DNA from: Gnetum montanum
Lineage: Eukaryota > Streptophyta > Gnetopsida > Gnetales > Gnetaceae
Assembly (NCBI GenBank): GCA_015680685.1
Contig: MNCI01024892.1
Location: forward strand, 151,950 to 215,949
Reading direction: 5' to 3'
DNA: 64,000 nt
The notes beneath the pieces are model-generated. The model worked only from the letters and a program-made list of their open reading frames with translations, searched no databases and was not told the DNA's origin. The position numbers and the translations under genes were made by a program. Below are positions 22,989 through 34,879 of this stretch, piece after piece. Position 1 is the first letter of the stretch, and every line of letters starts with the position of its first letter.

Positions 22989-24760
22989 ATTTAACATCAT
23001 TGCCTAGGATGATGTTATTAGTTTAGTTAGTTAGCATTTTACATGATCATTAGTAAAACCTTCAATAATTTATCAACTAGAAATATTTCATATTAATTCT
23101 GAGACACATGCTACTATTCAAAATCATGTTTATTTCTTATTGTACCTACTTTATTGATATTCTTCCTTACCAAAATGAGTTGGATTCTAACATTTCACAT
23201 TAAATTGAAACATTAAAAAATCACTAAAAACAACATTACTAGATACATTCTTAGCTCCAAAAGACCTCTAGAAAGCATCCTAAGTTATAACCTAACATAT
23301 GAACATTAATTTTGATGATCTTGATGACTTTGGGCAGTGAAAAATTCTAAGAGTCCCACAAGTGACATTAACACTATGTCAGTGTCACCTTCATGTCACC
23401 ATTCTTAAACTTACTTTTAGGCCTTAGTTTTAACTCTATCAAGCCTCGGACAACTAGTCTACATTAGTCCAAGGATAACAGGCATTAATTTTGGGTATCT
23501 TCAGCAAGTTTTCTTGAACCATGAGATGAAAATTTTTTTAAGGATGGTTAGCATCAGCAATCATAATGCTTGGCATCCATTTAAAAACCAGCATTATGAT
23601 CTTAGTTTTGACCTCATGGATCCTCCAATAATTAGTCAACATCATTCCTAGGATATCAAATGGAAAACTTAACAATCTTAGAGGTAGTTTGGAAGGTTGG
23701 GCCTAAATTCGAGACTAAGTGTTATTGTGTGATACTAACACTAGTGTCAACATCACTCTATTAGTGTTAATAATAGGCATGACCATAAGTTCAACATTTG
23801 ACATCATTCTTTGACTCTTGGAAGTTTATGACATATCATAGGCATCATCATGATGAAATTCAACATCGGTCCAAGCATTAGAAGTGGCCTATGGGTTTTG
23901 GAATGTTAGCTTACAGGATGTTGAAAATTCCAACTCTTGAAAAGGTGACACCCAATGTTAGTGTCCAGTGTCTATTGTATGACTCAACTTTTTTGAACCT
24001 TTAGTTTCCAAAAATGAACTCCAATCAACTATACTCGACTTTGGGTTGAATTCTAAAATCCTAAGCCTATAAATACTATATCAAAATCCAAATTTAGGCT
24101 GTTTCTTAAGATCTAGAGCACTTTATTAGATTTTGAAAGATGAAGAGCATGAGAACTTAGCTTCTCAATGTCTTCCACGTGCTCCATGACCATTACAACT
24201 CCTCCTGGAAATCTATGAGCTTAGTCCATCATTTAATTCTATGACAACTTATGCAATGATATTGATGGAGTGTAAGTGTCACTTGAGCAGTGTTTTCATT
24301 ACTTGCATTAGTGCTATTTTTTAGCTCTAGCATCACTTACTAGACATTTCACTAAAATGGCCCCTTTTTTACTTTGAATCAATTTTAAATAACATTTATA
24401 AATTCTCCATCCATATCTACACCTACCAAAGGTTAAATTTCATCATTAAAACCCTTAACTTACTCATAAAATAAGGCTCTATTTTCAATTTTATCTTGTA
24501 TGGGTTTTTTTCATTGCCCCTTATAGTTTTGGCTATTCACAAGAAGTGAACTTCATATTTTATTACCAAAGCATATCAGTCCTTTTATTTATCATTTACT
24601 TTTTATTAGAAGTCATCATAAGCATAACTTCCATGCTTAGTTTTTATTTGCATTGGTTATACATTATTAATTCTATTACTTAGACTTATCATTTTTCATT
24701 GTTCTTCCTACCCATCCTAGTTTGTGGATGGTAGGCTAAGTCCATATTCAATTAGAAGTT

Positions 24761-25664
24761 TGATGAGTGGTCGAGGTACCCCCTACACTTAACCATATGA
24801 ATCACAAAGTGTTCATGCATGATCCAATTGAATTCCATGGATGGGAATAGTTGTGCATCTAGATCGTTATGCCTTGATCGTGGTTCACTATCTTCCCACT
24901 CAAACTAGTGGTAGCTTTGTCATGTATGGTTTAGTCCAAAGTGAGGCATATGATTCTTGATGTTGTTTCGGTCTTATGCTACTTCTCATGATGATAAGGA
25001 AACCAATGATTTAAACTAATTAATAATGGAAAGTAAAGTCTAAGCTAGCCTACAGGTGATGAGTGTCTGTTCCTAGCTTGTTGTACACATCTTGAACCCA
25101 CGTATCCACTACTGGGATTGCCAAGTGCTATGCTACTGGGCAAACTAAGCAATAACACTACTAGGATTACCAAGCGAATACATGTTTACACTTGAAACTG
25201 GTCACACTTATTCTACCAATTCATTAACATGCATGGAAATGTAAATATTAACTAAGTACATAAAACATAAATAGCATGGAAAGTAAATTTAATCTAACTC
25301 AAAGTGTTGCAATGAATAAGAATCAATTCTGATCTTATTTTCATTCATGGAATGTGTCCAGGTACATTGCCACTCGAGTAAGACACCGATCCATACTATA
25401 GGCACTCATTGACTGTTCTCTAAGACTATGGAATAAAATTGCAAGATTTTAGCTACTATATTGATCAAAGAATGCTAATACATGGTGGGAGCATGTGTAT
25501 TTATAGACTTTATTGTGGAGCAGTGTTGACGGGGCCTCATAAATGCTACAAATGCTATGTTGATAGGGAGCACCACGTCAATGCAACCCCATTGATGGGG
25601 AACACCATGTTGATGAGGAATTGTCAACGAGGACCTGTTGACATGAAACTTTGATGCTTCATCT
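24761..25664 (-). repeat. Element 2 3' LTR
   Basis: 904 bp, starting TGATGAGTGG on plus and ending CTTCATCT next to the tract TACCCCCATGACT. TATA box at 25498-25506 (minus). Confidence 0.9.
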
Positions 25665-25677
25665 TACCCCCATGACT

Positions 25678-27757
25678 AAATGAAAAGTCATCCTTGAGTT
25701 CCTTTACAAAATTGGGAAGGTATAGGATAATAGACTGACACTTGACATAACAAAACTGAGTGTTGCATTACAAATTTTTATTCTGGTGGATGCATATAAA
25801 ATGATAGAGTGATAAAAAGACTAGGTAGATATTGAAGATTACAAAATTTGTAGAGGTTTTCAAAAATCTGCTGAAGATGATTCTTCTTATTGCCACTAGT
25901 GGTGGTAGGCTTCTAACCTTGATTGTTATATCGATGCTTCTCCAGTTATGTAGAACATTCTTGAAGGATGGATAGAAATTGGATCTAGCAAACATGTGAT
26001 GCTTGAGGTACTATTTTGTATGTACTATGATTTGTCCATGGGCATATCCTCCATTGTCCTCCTCTTAGCTTCATTTTCATGCATGCAAAAAGACCTTTCT
26101 TAGGCATTTTTTAAGCATCACTTGTAGTCACCAAAGGATCAACATTAGTTTTGGTAAAATTTCCTTAATAATTAATCCTTTTGGGATTTCTTAGTTTTCT
26201 TTTAAACATAAGGTGATAATAGCATACTATGCCCAAGTCTATGAGGTAAGGAAAATCATCAAACTTTTCACATTATTTTGATCAATTACTATTAGTTACC
26301 ATGATGTTCGAAAATAGGATGTTAGAAAAATTTGAAAAATTTTAAAATGAACATCCCTAGCCCCCATGACTAATGAGCGTAACTTTAGAAGCACATAAGT
26401 TTTTGAATAATTGAAATCAAAGGTCTGATTCAAAAAACATATTAATGGATATGGAAATAGAAAATTAGGAGAAATTAATGAAATAGATCAAAAGTAGTCC
26501 CAAATTTATGCATAAATTCAGAGAAATCATCACTAACATTTTGGAAGATGTAAAGGTTAGTTCAAAGCCATGATCAACAAAAGTTATGCAAGTGGGTCCT
26601 CTCCAAAGCAGGCTCCTACCATAATGCCCTTGCATAACCACTTCTATAGATGTTCATGGGCACCTGAGAAGTTAAATGTAGATCATGCCTTTGTTCCAAA
26701 TAACACACAACTACCATGGTTGGGATGTTCCACTATACTACGCAAAACCAAAAGGCTCATAATCACATGTAGTTGTGAGGTGAATAATGGGATGAGAAGG
26801 GGTTGCAGAGATAGGGATGTAAGGTACTTAACCATGTCCACAATAGGTTCTTGTGAAAAATGTGATTAAAATAATTAGCATACCTATCCATCCAAGTTCA
26901 AACTAAGTTGATACCATGAACAGTGATCTCACATTGATGTGTTCCCTCCTGCCTATCACCATGAGTCCATAACCACCTCAAAGAACAATCATCACCCCAA
27001 AAAGAGAAGAAGGAACAAAGGGCCTTAGTTAGAGGGGCACCTTCAGGCATGGGTAACATGTCTTTCCAGCCCCATAACTAGTGCTTGTAGCCCATTATTG
27101 TCTCTAAGGGATGTTCTTTGAATTCCCATTATTATTCTCTCTCTCTCTCTCTCTCTTTTTTTTTTGTTTTTTGGATGGGAACCACACCATGCAAAGACTT
27201 TTAGCTTCTTGTTATTCGTCAATAGAGGAGTGATGATATGTTCCTAGAGGAGTCATAAACCATATGAAGGAAGAAAAAAAGAAAACCCAACAAGTCCCAT
27301 TGAGGTCACACCCTTACCATTTCCACTTGGTTGTTCCCTCTTTCTTTAAGGTACAATGATCATTGATTAATTTTAGTTTCATGAAAGAAGAACCAAATTT
27401 TTTGCATGAAAAAGACCTTTTATTCAAAGAACTAGAGGGATTAATGAGGTAGCCTCACTACTTTACACAATTACTTACCCAATCATCTTGATATCATAGC
27501 ACAAAAACCCAACACATAGCATTGAATTTTGCATCATGACTTGATAATATTATTAACAAAAACATAAAAGACATTCATAAACATAAAGAAAATGACTTAG
27601 GAAAAGAGAAGATTATAAAGAAAAGAAAATAAAAATATTAAGAAATGAAAAACATATGAAGAATCATAAAATTTTGGAAGAAATAGAAAAATGTTAAAAA
27701 ATTGTAAAAAAAAAGGTGAAAAATACTTATTAGTCTTTGAACCAGGATGGAGCATCT
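25678..27757 (-). other. Element 2 non-coding spacer
   Basis: About 2 kb. Holds the family block (minus strand TGGGAATTCAAAG at about 27128-27140, followed by the CTAGTTATGGGG stretch near 27080) beside a (CT)n/T-rich microsatellite (27137-27168), and an internal AGTCATGGGGG at 26361-26371. No coding recognised. Confidence 0.7.
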
Positions 27758-28005
27758 CCCCCATGAATAATCTTATGGCTGCACATTTAGGAGATGGACT
27801 GCATAATCCCTTGGTTATACATCACTGATTTTCCATCTGTCACCATTGCTGATTTAATTAATCATGTGGTAGCACATCTAATGTTAGTGATAGTCTCATT
27901 TGGATGATTCAAAGATGCATCTTCATTTGGACTTGAAGGTATTTCTATTTTTGGAGGTCTATATGTGTTTGCTTCTTTTTTATTTTCTATTTTAATTTCC
28001 AAGTC

Positions 28006-28215
28006 TCAGTGTTTAATATCCTTTTCTAGTGTATAAACAAAGTGTAAGATATCTATGTCTAAGTCCTTTGTTTGGTCCATTTTCTTAAGTCTAGAACTAA
28101 TAAGTGGATCAATTGCCTCCATGCATTTTTGAAACAATTTTATATTCTCATTTTCAAGCCATTGGGTGTCTTTTGCTTTAGTGGCTCCTATGTAGATTGG
28201 TTTTTGCTCACACAC
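28006..28215 (-). pseudogene. Element 2 frame after the protease position
   Basis: 70-codon frame with ATKAKDTQWLENENIKLFQ and CMEAIDP, alignable with ATKQEGTQWL...CMEP just after protease in element 3. It then leads, within about 250 bp, to the HGGDAP tail (27740-27770), so the whole RT-integrase part is missing as in element 1. Confidence 0.6.
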
Positions 28216-28229
28216 TTGTTCCTAAACTT

Positions 28230-30539
28230 TGTTGTGGATTATCTTAATATCTTGAAGTTCCAACCCACAAGTGCACCTGTTGTTATTAGTAGTGATGCAT
28301 GGGTTCTTCTGTCTCTCCACAATGATAGGTTCATCATTTCTATCAGGTATTGAAGCAACGATCGATGTTGGCCTTTGCGTAGGATTAGAGGACATTGGTT
28401 GTGAAAGGAAGAATGTTGCACTTGATTGGCATTGTGCTGGTTTGGATGAGTTAGTAGGTCCACAAGTGTTGTGCTGATGTGTGGGAACTGTCCTAAAGAA
28501 AGGATGTTTTCAAGATTATGGTGAAGATTTATTGGCATTATCATTTCTATGTATGTTTGCAGCACAAGTGGCATTCTCTCATTGATGTCATGGTGTTGAA
28601 CCTTCCTGTGTTATTAGAGGTGACATATGGTCAAGGGGAGTATGAGAATATTGATGATATGATGCAGGGTGAGAGGTGTGAGGTGGTGATCTCATATAAT
28701 ATATTGTGGGTTAATGATATTTAGGAGAGTGGTAGTAGCGATTTGAAGTAGAGGAAGTAGAATTAGTTGGGGAAACAGGTTGTTGAACATAATATCCATA
28801 TAGATTTGGCTAATAGTAGGGGTAGCGCTAGGTTGATGATGGCCTCCCCCATGACTGTGGGGTTTTCCACTATGATTGACAGTAGTTTTGAGGCTGATAA
28901 TAAGTCCCACTAGGATAGTACAGTTGATTGTAGGACTATCTATAATTACCTTATGAGTAAGATAATCTCCTAGGCATTTGCTTTTGTACAAACTTGGGAT
29001 TCAATGCAATAGCGCAATACTCATATAGGTGTAACATGATTGGACAATAGCCCTTTGAATGGGAATATAGGAAAATTTCACATCCATTGTCTTCTTCGGT
29101 GGTTGAGTTTATAGCTTCTTCTTCTACAACCATTTTCCCTTTTTGCTGATCAATGTTCTTACCTATTTTTTGGTTCCTTTTCCTCTTTTTTTTTTGTGAT
29201 TCCTTGATTTGTTCTATGCTACTATCTCCTCTATGGTTTTTATGCAAGTTGTAACTTTCTCATTGATCCATTTCAACATCTTATCTAGCCTTGCTTGAAG
29301 TTTAGTAATAGACTATTGCATTGGCAAAGTTTGTTGTGAAATCACCTCATTGAGAAGTGCCTTTTTTTTCTTATCAAAGATATGGATTCTCTTCTTTTGA
29401 AGATTTGGGTCTTAGTGATATTTCTCAACATCCTCCCATTTACATAGCTCTCCTTCTTCTTTTCCCACATACTCAATTAGCCTTTGGAACTAATGGGTTC
29501 CTAGTTCATATAATTGACCTTGAGCATACATCCCAAGGGTCTCTCTCATTTGACTATAAAGCCCATCTATGATGTGGAAAAGTTACTCTTCTTGAGAGAA
29601 ATCATGGCCTAGACATTTATTCAATAGAGAATAGTATCTATCAAAAGCCATATCCAAGGGTTCATGTTGTTCTTGTTTCCATCCTTGAATTTGTTTCCTT
29701 AGGTTGGACACCCTCATATAGATTTGGTATTTCGCTTTGAAGAGTTCTAGCATTGTGGACCACTAATGGATTGAATTTGGTTTCAACGATTTATACCACA
29801 CTTTGGCTTTGTCTATTAGTGTCATAGGAAAGAGCTTAAGCTTTTGCCACTCTTTTTCAATGTTTTGTAAGATGTAGGCATCATGGAAGGCTTGTGAATG
29901 ATGTTATGGATCAGAATCATAGCCTCTTATAAATTTAGGGATGTTATTCATATCAAGCCTTTTGATGTGACTTTCCTTGTGATGCTTGTGGGGTATTTTA
30001 ACATCCTTTATGATCTACATCATGCTCGTAGTGACCAACAAGGGTTCACCGTCATTAGACATGTCATGATAAAAATTTCTATTTCTATTTATTTGATTGT
30101 GATGATTTTTTCTATGCTCATTTTGATGTCTTTAATTTTTCCATTGGGTTCAATTTCTATCCTTATTTTGACCCCATAGTAGAGCTTGATATTTCTACCT
30201 ATGTTCATCTTTATCAGAACTAGATGTTGAAGAGGAAGAGGAACTAGGAGAGTTGCCACAGCTTCTATAGTATTTCCCATGGTTCCTTGATGTATCTTTT
30301 CTAGGTTTTGAGAAGGTCCTAGGCCTTGAGGCCTCCCTTGATCTAGGACATACTTCATCTTCTCTAGGATTGTCTACCTTAGGTGAATGTAGTCCTGGAG
30401 TGTAATTAAGATGGTTATGAACATATGAAACTCCTGCATGAGGTTGGTCACTCCAATTTTTTTCAATATATATCTCATTAGTTCTCTAATGAATGTTCTC
30501 TTCATATGATGCATTATCGCTTCCTTGTGAAAGAGACAT
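28230..30539 (-). pseudogene. Element 2 gag remnant
   Basis: From the ATG at 30539 (MSLSQGSDNASYEEN) a stop-ridden frame runs through a charged linker (PSSSSSSTSSSDKDEHR), capsid-like part (LDMNNIPKFIRGYDSDP, AFHDAYILQNIEKEWQKLKL), a Lys-rich part and the knuckle region (CEIFLYSHSKGYCP near 29060, second Cys lost to Phe). The N-terminal FTFI..DELL domain of elements 1 and 3 is missing or unrecognisable. I could not identify a protease active site here. Confidence 0.8.
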
Positions 30540-30645
30540 TATTGTTAGTTAATGATGTGTGTGGTTTAATATTTTCTAAACGATAAATTATTAATGTGTT
30601 TAAAGTAATCATGTATGATATAACTAATCTAGATAACTAGCACCA

Positions 30646-30663
30646 TCCCTGACAGTGGTGCCA
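30646..30663 (-). other. Element 2 primer-binding site, tRNA-Asp derived
   Basis: Minus strand TGGCACCACTGTCAGGGA, differing from the element 1 site mainly by C-to-T/G-to-A changes. Confidence 0.75.
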
Positions 30664-30664
30664 A

Positions 30665-31573
30665 TGATGGGCAGTCGAGGTACCTCCTACGCCCAACCAT
30701 ATGAATCACAAGCATTCACGCACAATTTGGTTGAATTTTGTGGATGGGAATAGTTCTGCATCTAGATCATTATGCTTTGATCACAATTTGTTGTCTTTCC
30801 ACTCAAACTAGTGGTAGCTTTGTCTTGTGTGTTTTAGTCCAAGGTGAGGCATATGATTCTTGATGTTGTATCAGCTTTATGCTACTCCTAATGACAATAA
30901 GAAAATCAATGGTTTGAACTAATTAATAATGGAAAGTAAAGTCTAAACTAGCCTATGAGTGATGAGTGTCCATTCCCAACTTGTCGTACACATCCTGAAC
31001 CCATGTATCCACTACTGGGATTACCAAGCACTATGCCACTAGGTGAACCAAGCAATAATGCTACTGGGATTACCAAGAAAATACATATTTATGCTCAAAA
31101 TTGGTCATGCTCATTTTGCTAATTCATTAACATGCATGGAAACATAAATATTAACTAAGTACATGAAACATAAATTGCATGAAAAGTAAATTTAATCTAA
31201 GTCAAAGTGCTATAATGAATTAGAATGAATATTGATCTTATTACTGTTCATGGAATGTGTCTAGGTACATTGCCACTCAAATAACATGTTGTACAATTGA
31301 CTCAGATCCACACTGCGAGCACTTACTAACTGTTCTCTAAGACTATGGAATAAAACTATAAGAGTTTAGCTACACTATTGATCAAAGAATGCTAATACAT
31401 GGTGAGAGCATGTGTATTTATAGACTTTGTTATGGAGTAGCATTGGTGGGGCCTCATAAATGTAGCAAATGCTACATTGATGTGGCCTTGTTGACAGGGC
31501 CACGTCGATAGGGATCTATCTATGAGGCCACATCAACAGGGGTCCATCGATGCGATACTTTGACACTTCATCA
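30665..31573 (-). repeat. Element 2 5' LTR
   Basis: 909 bp. TATA box on minus (CTATAAATA, 31415-31423). U3 holds repeated CATCGA/TCGATG-containing units (31480-31550), similar to elements 3 and the 53-kb LTR. Confidence 0.9.
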
Positions 31574-31718
31574 AAGTTCTTCTCTTTCATTTCATAATCA
31601 TTAATTTATCAAGGATTATATTAATTTGAAGATCATTTATGATCGTGAGTTAGACACTTAACATCTAATTTGTGAAGGTGCTCTTACAAGGTTGTAAAAG
31701 AGCAGTTTTGCAATAACA

Positions 31719-32900
31719 TTTTTGGCACTAAAAGAAGGGTCAATAGGTTTTATAGCATCATGAACCCATCTATCTAGAATCCCATAGATCCTTTTCAACA
31801 CTTTTATTTTTGTATATTTTTAACACTTTACTTAGTTTTCCTATACAATTTTTTTTTCCATTTGCACTTCATTCTTATTTCCAAGTATGTGTAGGAGACA
31901 TTTTTTAATGCCATGTTTGGATAAGGATTTGATTTATCTCAAAGCTTCCAAGTTCATAAATTAATGAAGAAGAAAAAAGTCCAAGCATTCATAGCACCCA
32001 TGTTTAGAAGAAATTACAAGATCACATGCATCAAATAGGAGCTTAGCATTGATCCTTCCAAGCCTAAACTATGAAGGATGATTGAATATAAAGCTACCAA
32101 TAATCTAGAGCCCTTTCTGCTAAACCCTAATCATCAAATGGAATTGGATCAACATAAAAAAACAACACTTGTTAGATATCTATTCATTAGAGATGAGATT
32201 CAGGCACTTGCTAGTGTCCACGTATAGTGCAGGAAGGTTGCAATTAATCATCTCATTGGACTTTCCAACATTAACTTCAATAGAAGTTATTGGTTTCAAG
32301 ACCAACACAATGAAGGTGATGGTGGCATCAGCATTCATAATAATGAATCCTCATGTCTTACTACCCATAGATCTCTATAATTATCCCATTACACAACCAC
32401 AAAGCCCAATCTTGTAGCATGTCAACCTCATCAAATCTACAAACCAATTTTCTATGCATATTCCTAAAACTACTACCCCATTGTACCTATGTTGACTGCT
32501 CTAACTATTATCATCCCACCCACTATTACGTTGCTTCTAGCCTATAGCTTGTTTCCAAGCACAAGCACTATCAACCCAACATCTCAAGTATAAGTTCAAA
32601 ATCTTGATATGTTGCTGAATTCATTCTAGCCTTTATCTGTTATGTCATAAATTTAAAAGTCACAAGTTTCATTATCATTTCTTCCACCTTCCTAGCATAT
32701 GCCTTAATACAATATCCCATAGCATGTCTCCATGCCTACTATTGTACCTCCCCAATTAACTTTGCCATTGATTTCTAGTGTTTTCCTTGAGTTACTACTC
32801 CTACTACAAGAATTATTATGCAAGTTACAAGCCAATGTGGAAAGCCACAATACTACATGCAGAAAGCCTTGTTATTTCCATTTTTCATCTCCTTGCTGAC
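31719..32900 (+). other. Element A leader and decayed gag N-terminus
   Basis: Follows the 5' LTR. TGGCACTAAAAGAAGGG at 31723-31739 is a possible, poorly conserved primer site. The rest is Ala/Pro/Ser/Thr-codon-rich but broken sequence consistent with a decayed gag N-terminal region; nothing specific recognised. Confidence 0.4.
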
Positions 32901-32949
32901 ACCATTAGCTCCTTGATTCCACCTACTCAAGTTCCCAAGGGAGTCTTAT

Positions 32950-33440
32950 TGCCTAACTTTACTTAGTATAATGAGAAAATCAATTCCACAAACTATGTTA
33001 TCACTTTCCGTAATGAATGTATGCTTCTAGAAAGCTATTATCATACTATCTTGCATAATTTTTCCAATTTCCTAATAGGAAAATCACTTAAATGGTATAT
33101 GACCTTTCCTCATGGATCCATCACTTCTCTAGAGTAGTTCTTCATAGCCTTTGTGAAGAAGTTCAAATATAATATTAGTAGGGATGGCTTATTAGAGAAA
33201 CTACTGACCATCAAGCAGGCATTCACTAAATTCATTTCTAAATTCATCTTTTGATGGACTTATAAAATAATGAAGCTTAGTCATCCATTGCCTCATGACC
33301 AACTATTGGATATTTTTGAAAGAGTTGTTAATGATTACATTAGAGGCAAGTTGTTCTACCCTAGGCCATTTAGCCTCCAAAATGCTATTACCTTTACTAA
33401 AAAAATAGAGGAGGTGACCATGCAACATAATGATTCTAAA
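32950..33440 (+). pseudogene. Element A gag (capsid-like) remnant
   Basis: Frame with a few stops showing GKSLKWYMTFPHGSITSLE, AFVKKFKYNISRDGLLEKL, then a QAFTKFISKF and LLDIFERVVNDYIRGKL stretch. This is the pattern of the plant Retrotrans_gag domain (WY..LP.GSI..., F...F). Distinct from gag of elements 1-4, so element A is a different Ty3/gypsy lineage. Confidence 0.75.
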
Positions 33441-33859
33441 TGAGTTAACTTTCTGAATCAAGTAAGCAAAGCAACTGGCAATGAGAATGCCTCTCACAAT
33501 GTAGGGAAAGTAGTGGCTTTGGTGAATCAAACTTCATCAAGTTCATCATTAAATAATTGGAAGAATAAGAATACACATTTCAAGCCTAATGATTTTGGAA
33601 AACACATATTTAATAGAGGCCAACAAAGAAGACTAGCCAAGGATAGGTTAAACTATCACAAGTTTTGAATGCCCTATGCTTAGCTCTATAACATGTTACT
33701 AAAATATAGACACATTATCCCAAAGTAGATCTTGAAACAAACAAGAGTAATTCAAAATCATTAGGAAGTCATGTGCCATTACCATGACAAGCACGTTAAT
33801 TTTAGAGAGATCAAAGAAAGTGATCTTGTCCTGTGTCATTTTCCTAATGACAAGACATC

Positions 33860-33992
33860 CAAGTTTTCTCAAAACTAGTAGGGTCCCTTCACGATCCTCA
33901 AGAACCTTGGTAATGAAGCATACTATTTGGTAGATTTAGATGGGAATCAATACTTGGTTCCTATGAACAAAACATATCTCAAAAGGTACTAC
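33860..33992 (+). pseudogene. Element A integrase C-terminal remnant
   Basis: Reads WGPFTILKNLGNEAYYLVDL then DGNQYLVPMNKTYLKRYY, the usual end of plant Ty3/gypsy integrase (W.GPY.V......AYRL.D.DG......N...LK.YY). It follows the gag remnant within 420 bp, so protease, RT, RNase H and most of integrase have been deleted. Directly downstream is an ATA microsatellite (34001-34023). Confidence 0.75.
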
Positions 33993-34879
33993 ATCTATAT
34001 AATAATAATAATAATAATAATAAAAGATAAAGATTATCAAGTTTACTCTAACTCTTACCTCTTGCTTTACATATATTTTATTACATTATTTATGATTTTC
34101 TCCTTATCTTGCTTTTCATCCTCTCTCTCTCTCTCTCTCTCTACTTTCTACTATCATGCTTCTATCTCTCTCCTATGCAACTTCTTCTATTTTCCTAATC
34201 TCTACTTATCTCATTCTACTAATATTTCTTTCCATTTTCATGCTATGGTGAGGATTTCTATTAGTGATCTGCCTTATGCAAAGAGCTACAAGTGTTTTGC
34301 TATTTTTACTCTATGTGAGAGTGTGTTGAGTTTGAATGGAACAGGGAGAGAATTTATCAATTATTAATCATTAATATCATTATAGTGTGGGATTTAACCA
34401 TGCCTCACTTTTATGGAATAGAATCTTAACATGGTGTATAGGCAATTTCCCTAATTTCTTTTTCAATTTTATTATTTTCTCAAATTTACAACTCTAGTTT
34501 TCATCTCTATTCTCTTATATTTCTTCATCCTTTCTCTAACTCCCTATTATATCTATTCCCCTTTCTTCCATTAGCACACCAATAACAATTAAGCAATTTG
34601 TTTTATTCCAATGAGGGTGTGTTAAGAGTTTTAGTGGGATAGGGTGTGAATATCATTTATGGTATTCTTTGGCTATTTTGTATGTAGGATTGAGCCATGC
34701 CCTTCTTTTATGACATAACACTATTATCATGCTAGGTGTATTGGTGATATCCTAGCATTCTTCTCTTTCTTTCTTTATTCTTCCCTCTTTTTTTATAGGT
34801 ACATTAATTCATCATCCATTCTTTTCTTGATGAACCCTTCTTTGATATCTCAGCAATATCCATCAAGAGGAGGCAACGT
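33993..34879 (+). other. Element A 3' untranslated region
   Basis: CT-rich, AT-rich DNA with (AAT)n at 34001-34023 and (CT)n at 34121-34142. Two related stretches of about 160 bp (34300-34460 and 34607-34765; shared features GAGTGTGTT, GGGATAGGG/GGAACAGGG, GCCATGCCTC) form a spaced direct repeat. Ends in the purine tract before the 3' LTR. Confidence 0.6.

Larger units (their letters stand above)
24761..31573 (-). mobile_element. Element 2: pol-less Ty3/gypsy element nested in element A 5' LTR
   Basis: LTRs 24761-25664 and 30665-31573 with TGATG...CTTCATC(A) ends; perfect target duplication AAGTT (24756-24760 and 31574-31578). Coding order on minus: 5' LTR, tRNA-Asp-like primer site, gag with Cys/His knuckle, a Pro-rich stretch, a short frame ending near HGGDAP, spacer, polypurine tract, 3' LTR. 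No RT, RNase H or integrase motif. The uninterrupted partner LTR of element A shows the empty site, which supports a clean insertion. Confidence 0.9.
23141..31718 (+). repeat. Element A 5' LTR, split by element 2
   Basis: LTR parts are 23141-24760 and 31579-31718 (AAGTT target copy counted once), about 1.76 kb. TATA box TATAAATA at 24069-24076. U3 contains degenerate repeats of roughly 190 bp (CTTAGTTTTAACTC..., TCTTAGTTTTGACCTC..., and neighbours). The uninterrupted partner LTR at 36552-36560 reads TTTGAAGTTCAT, i.e. the empty form of the site used by element 2. Confidence 0.75.

Noticed and set aside
34001-34142. (AAT)n and (CT)n runs as a regulatory element
   Set aside because: Ordinary microsatellites in the 3' untranslated part of a dead element.
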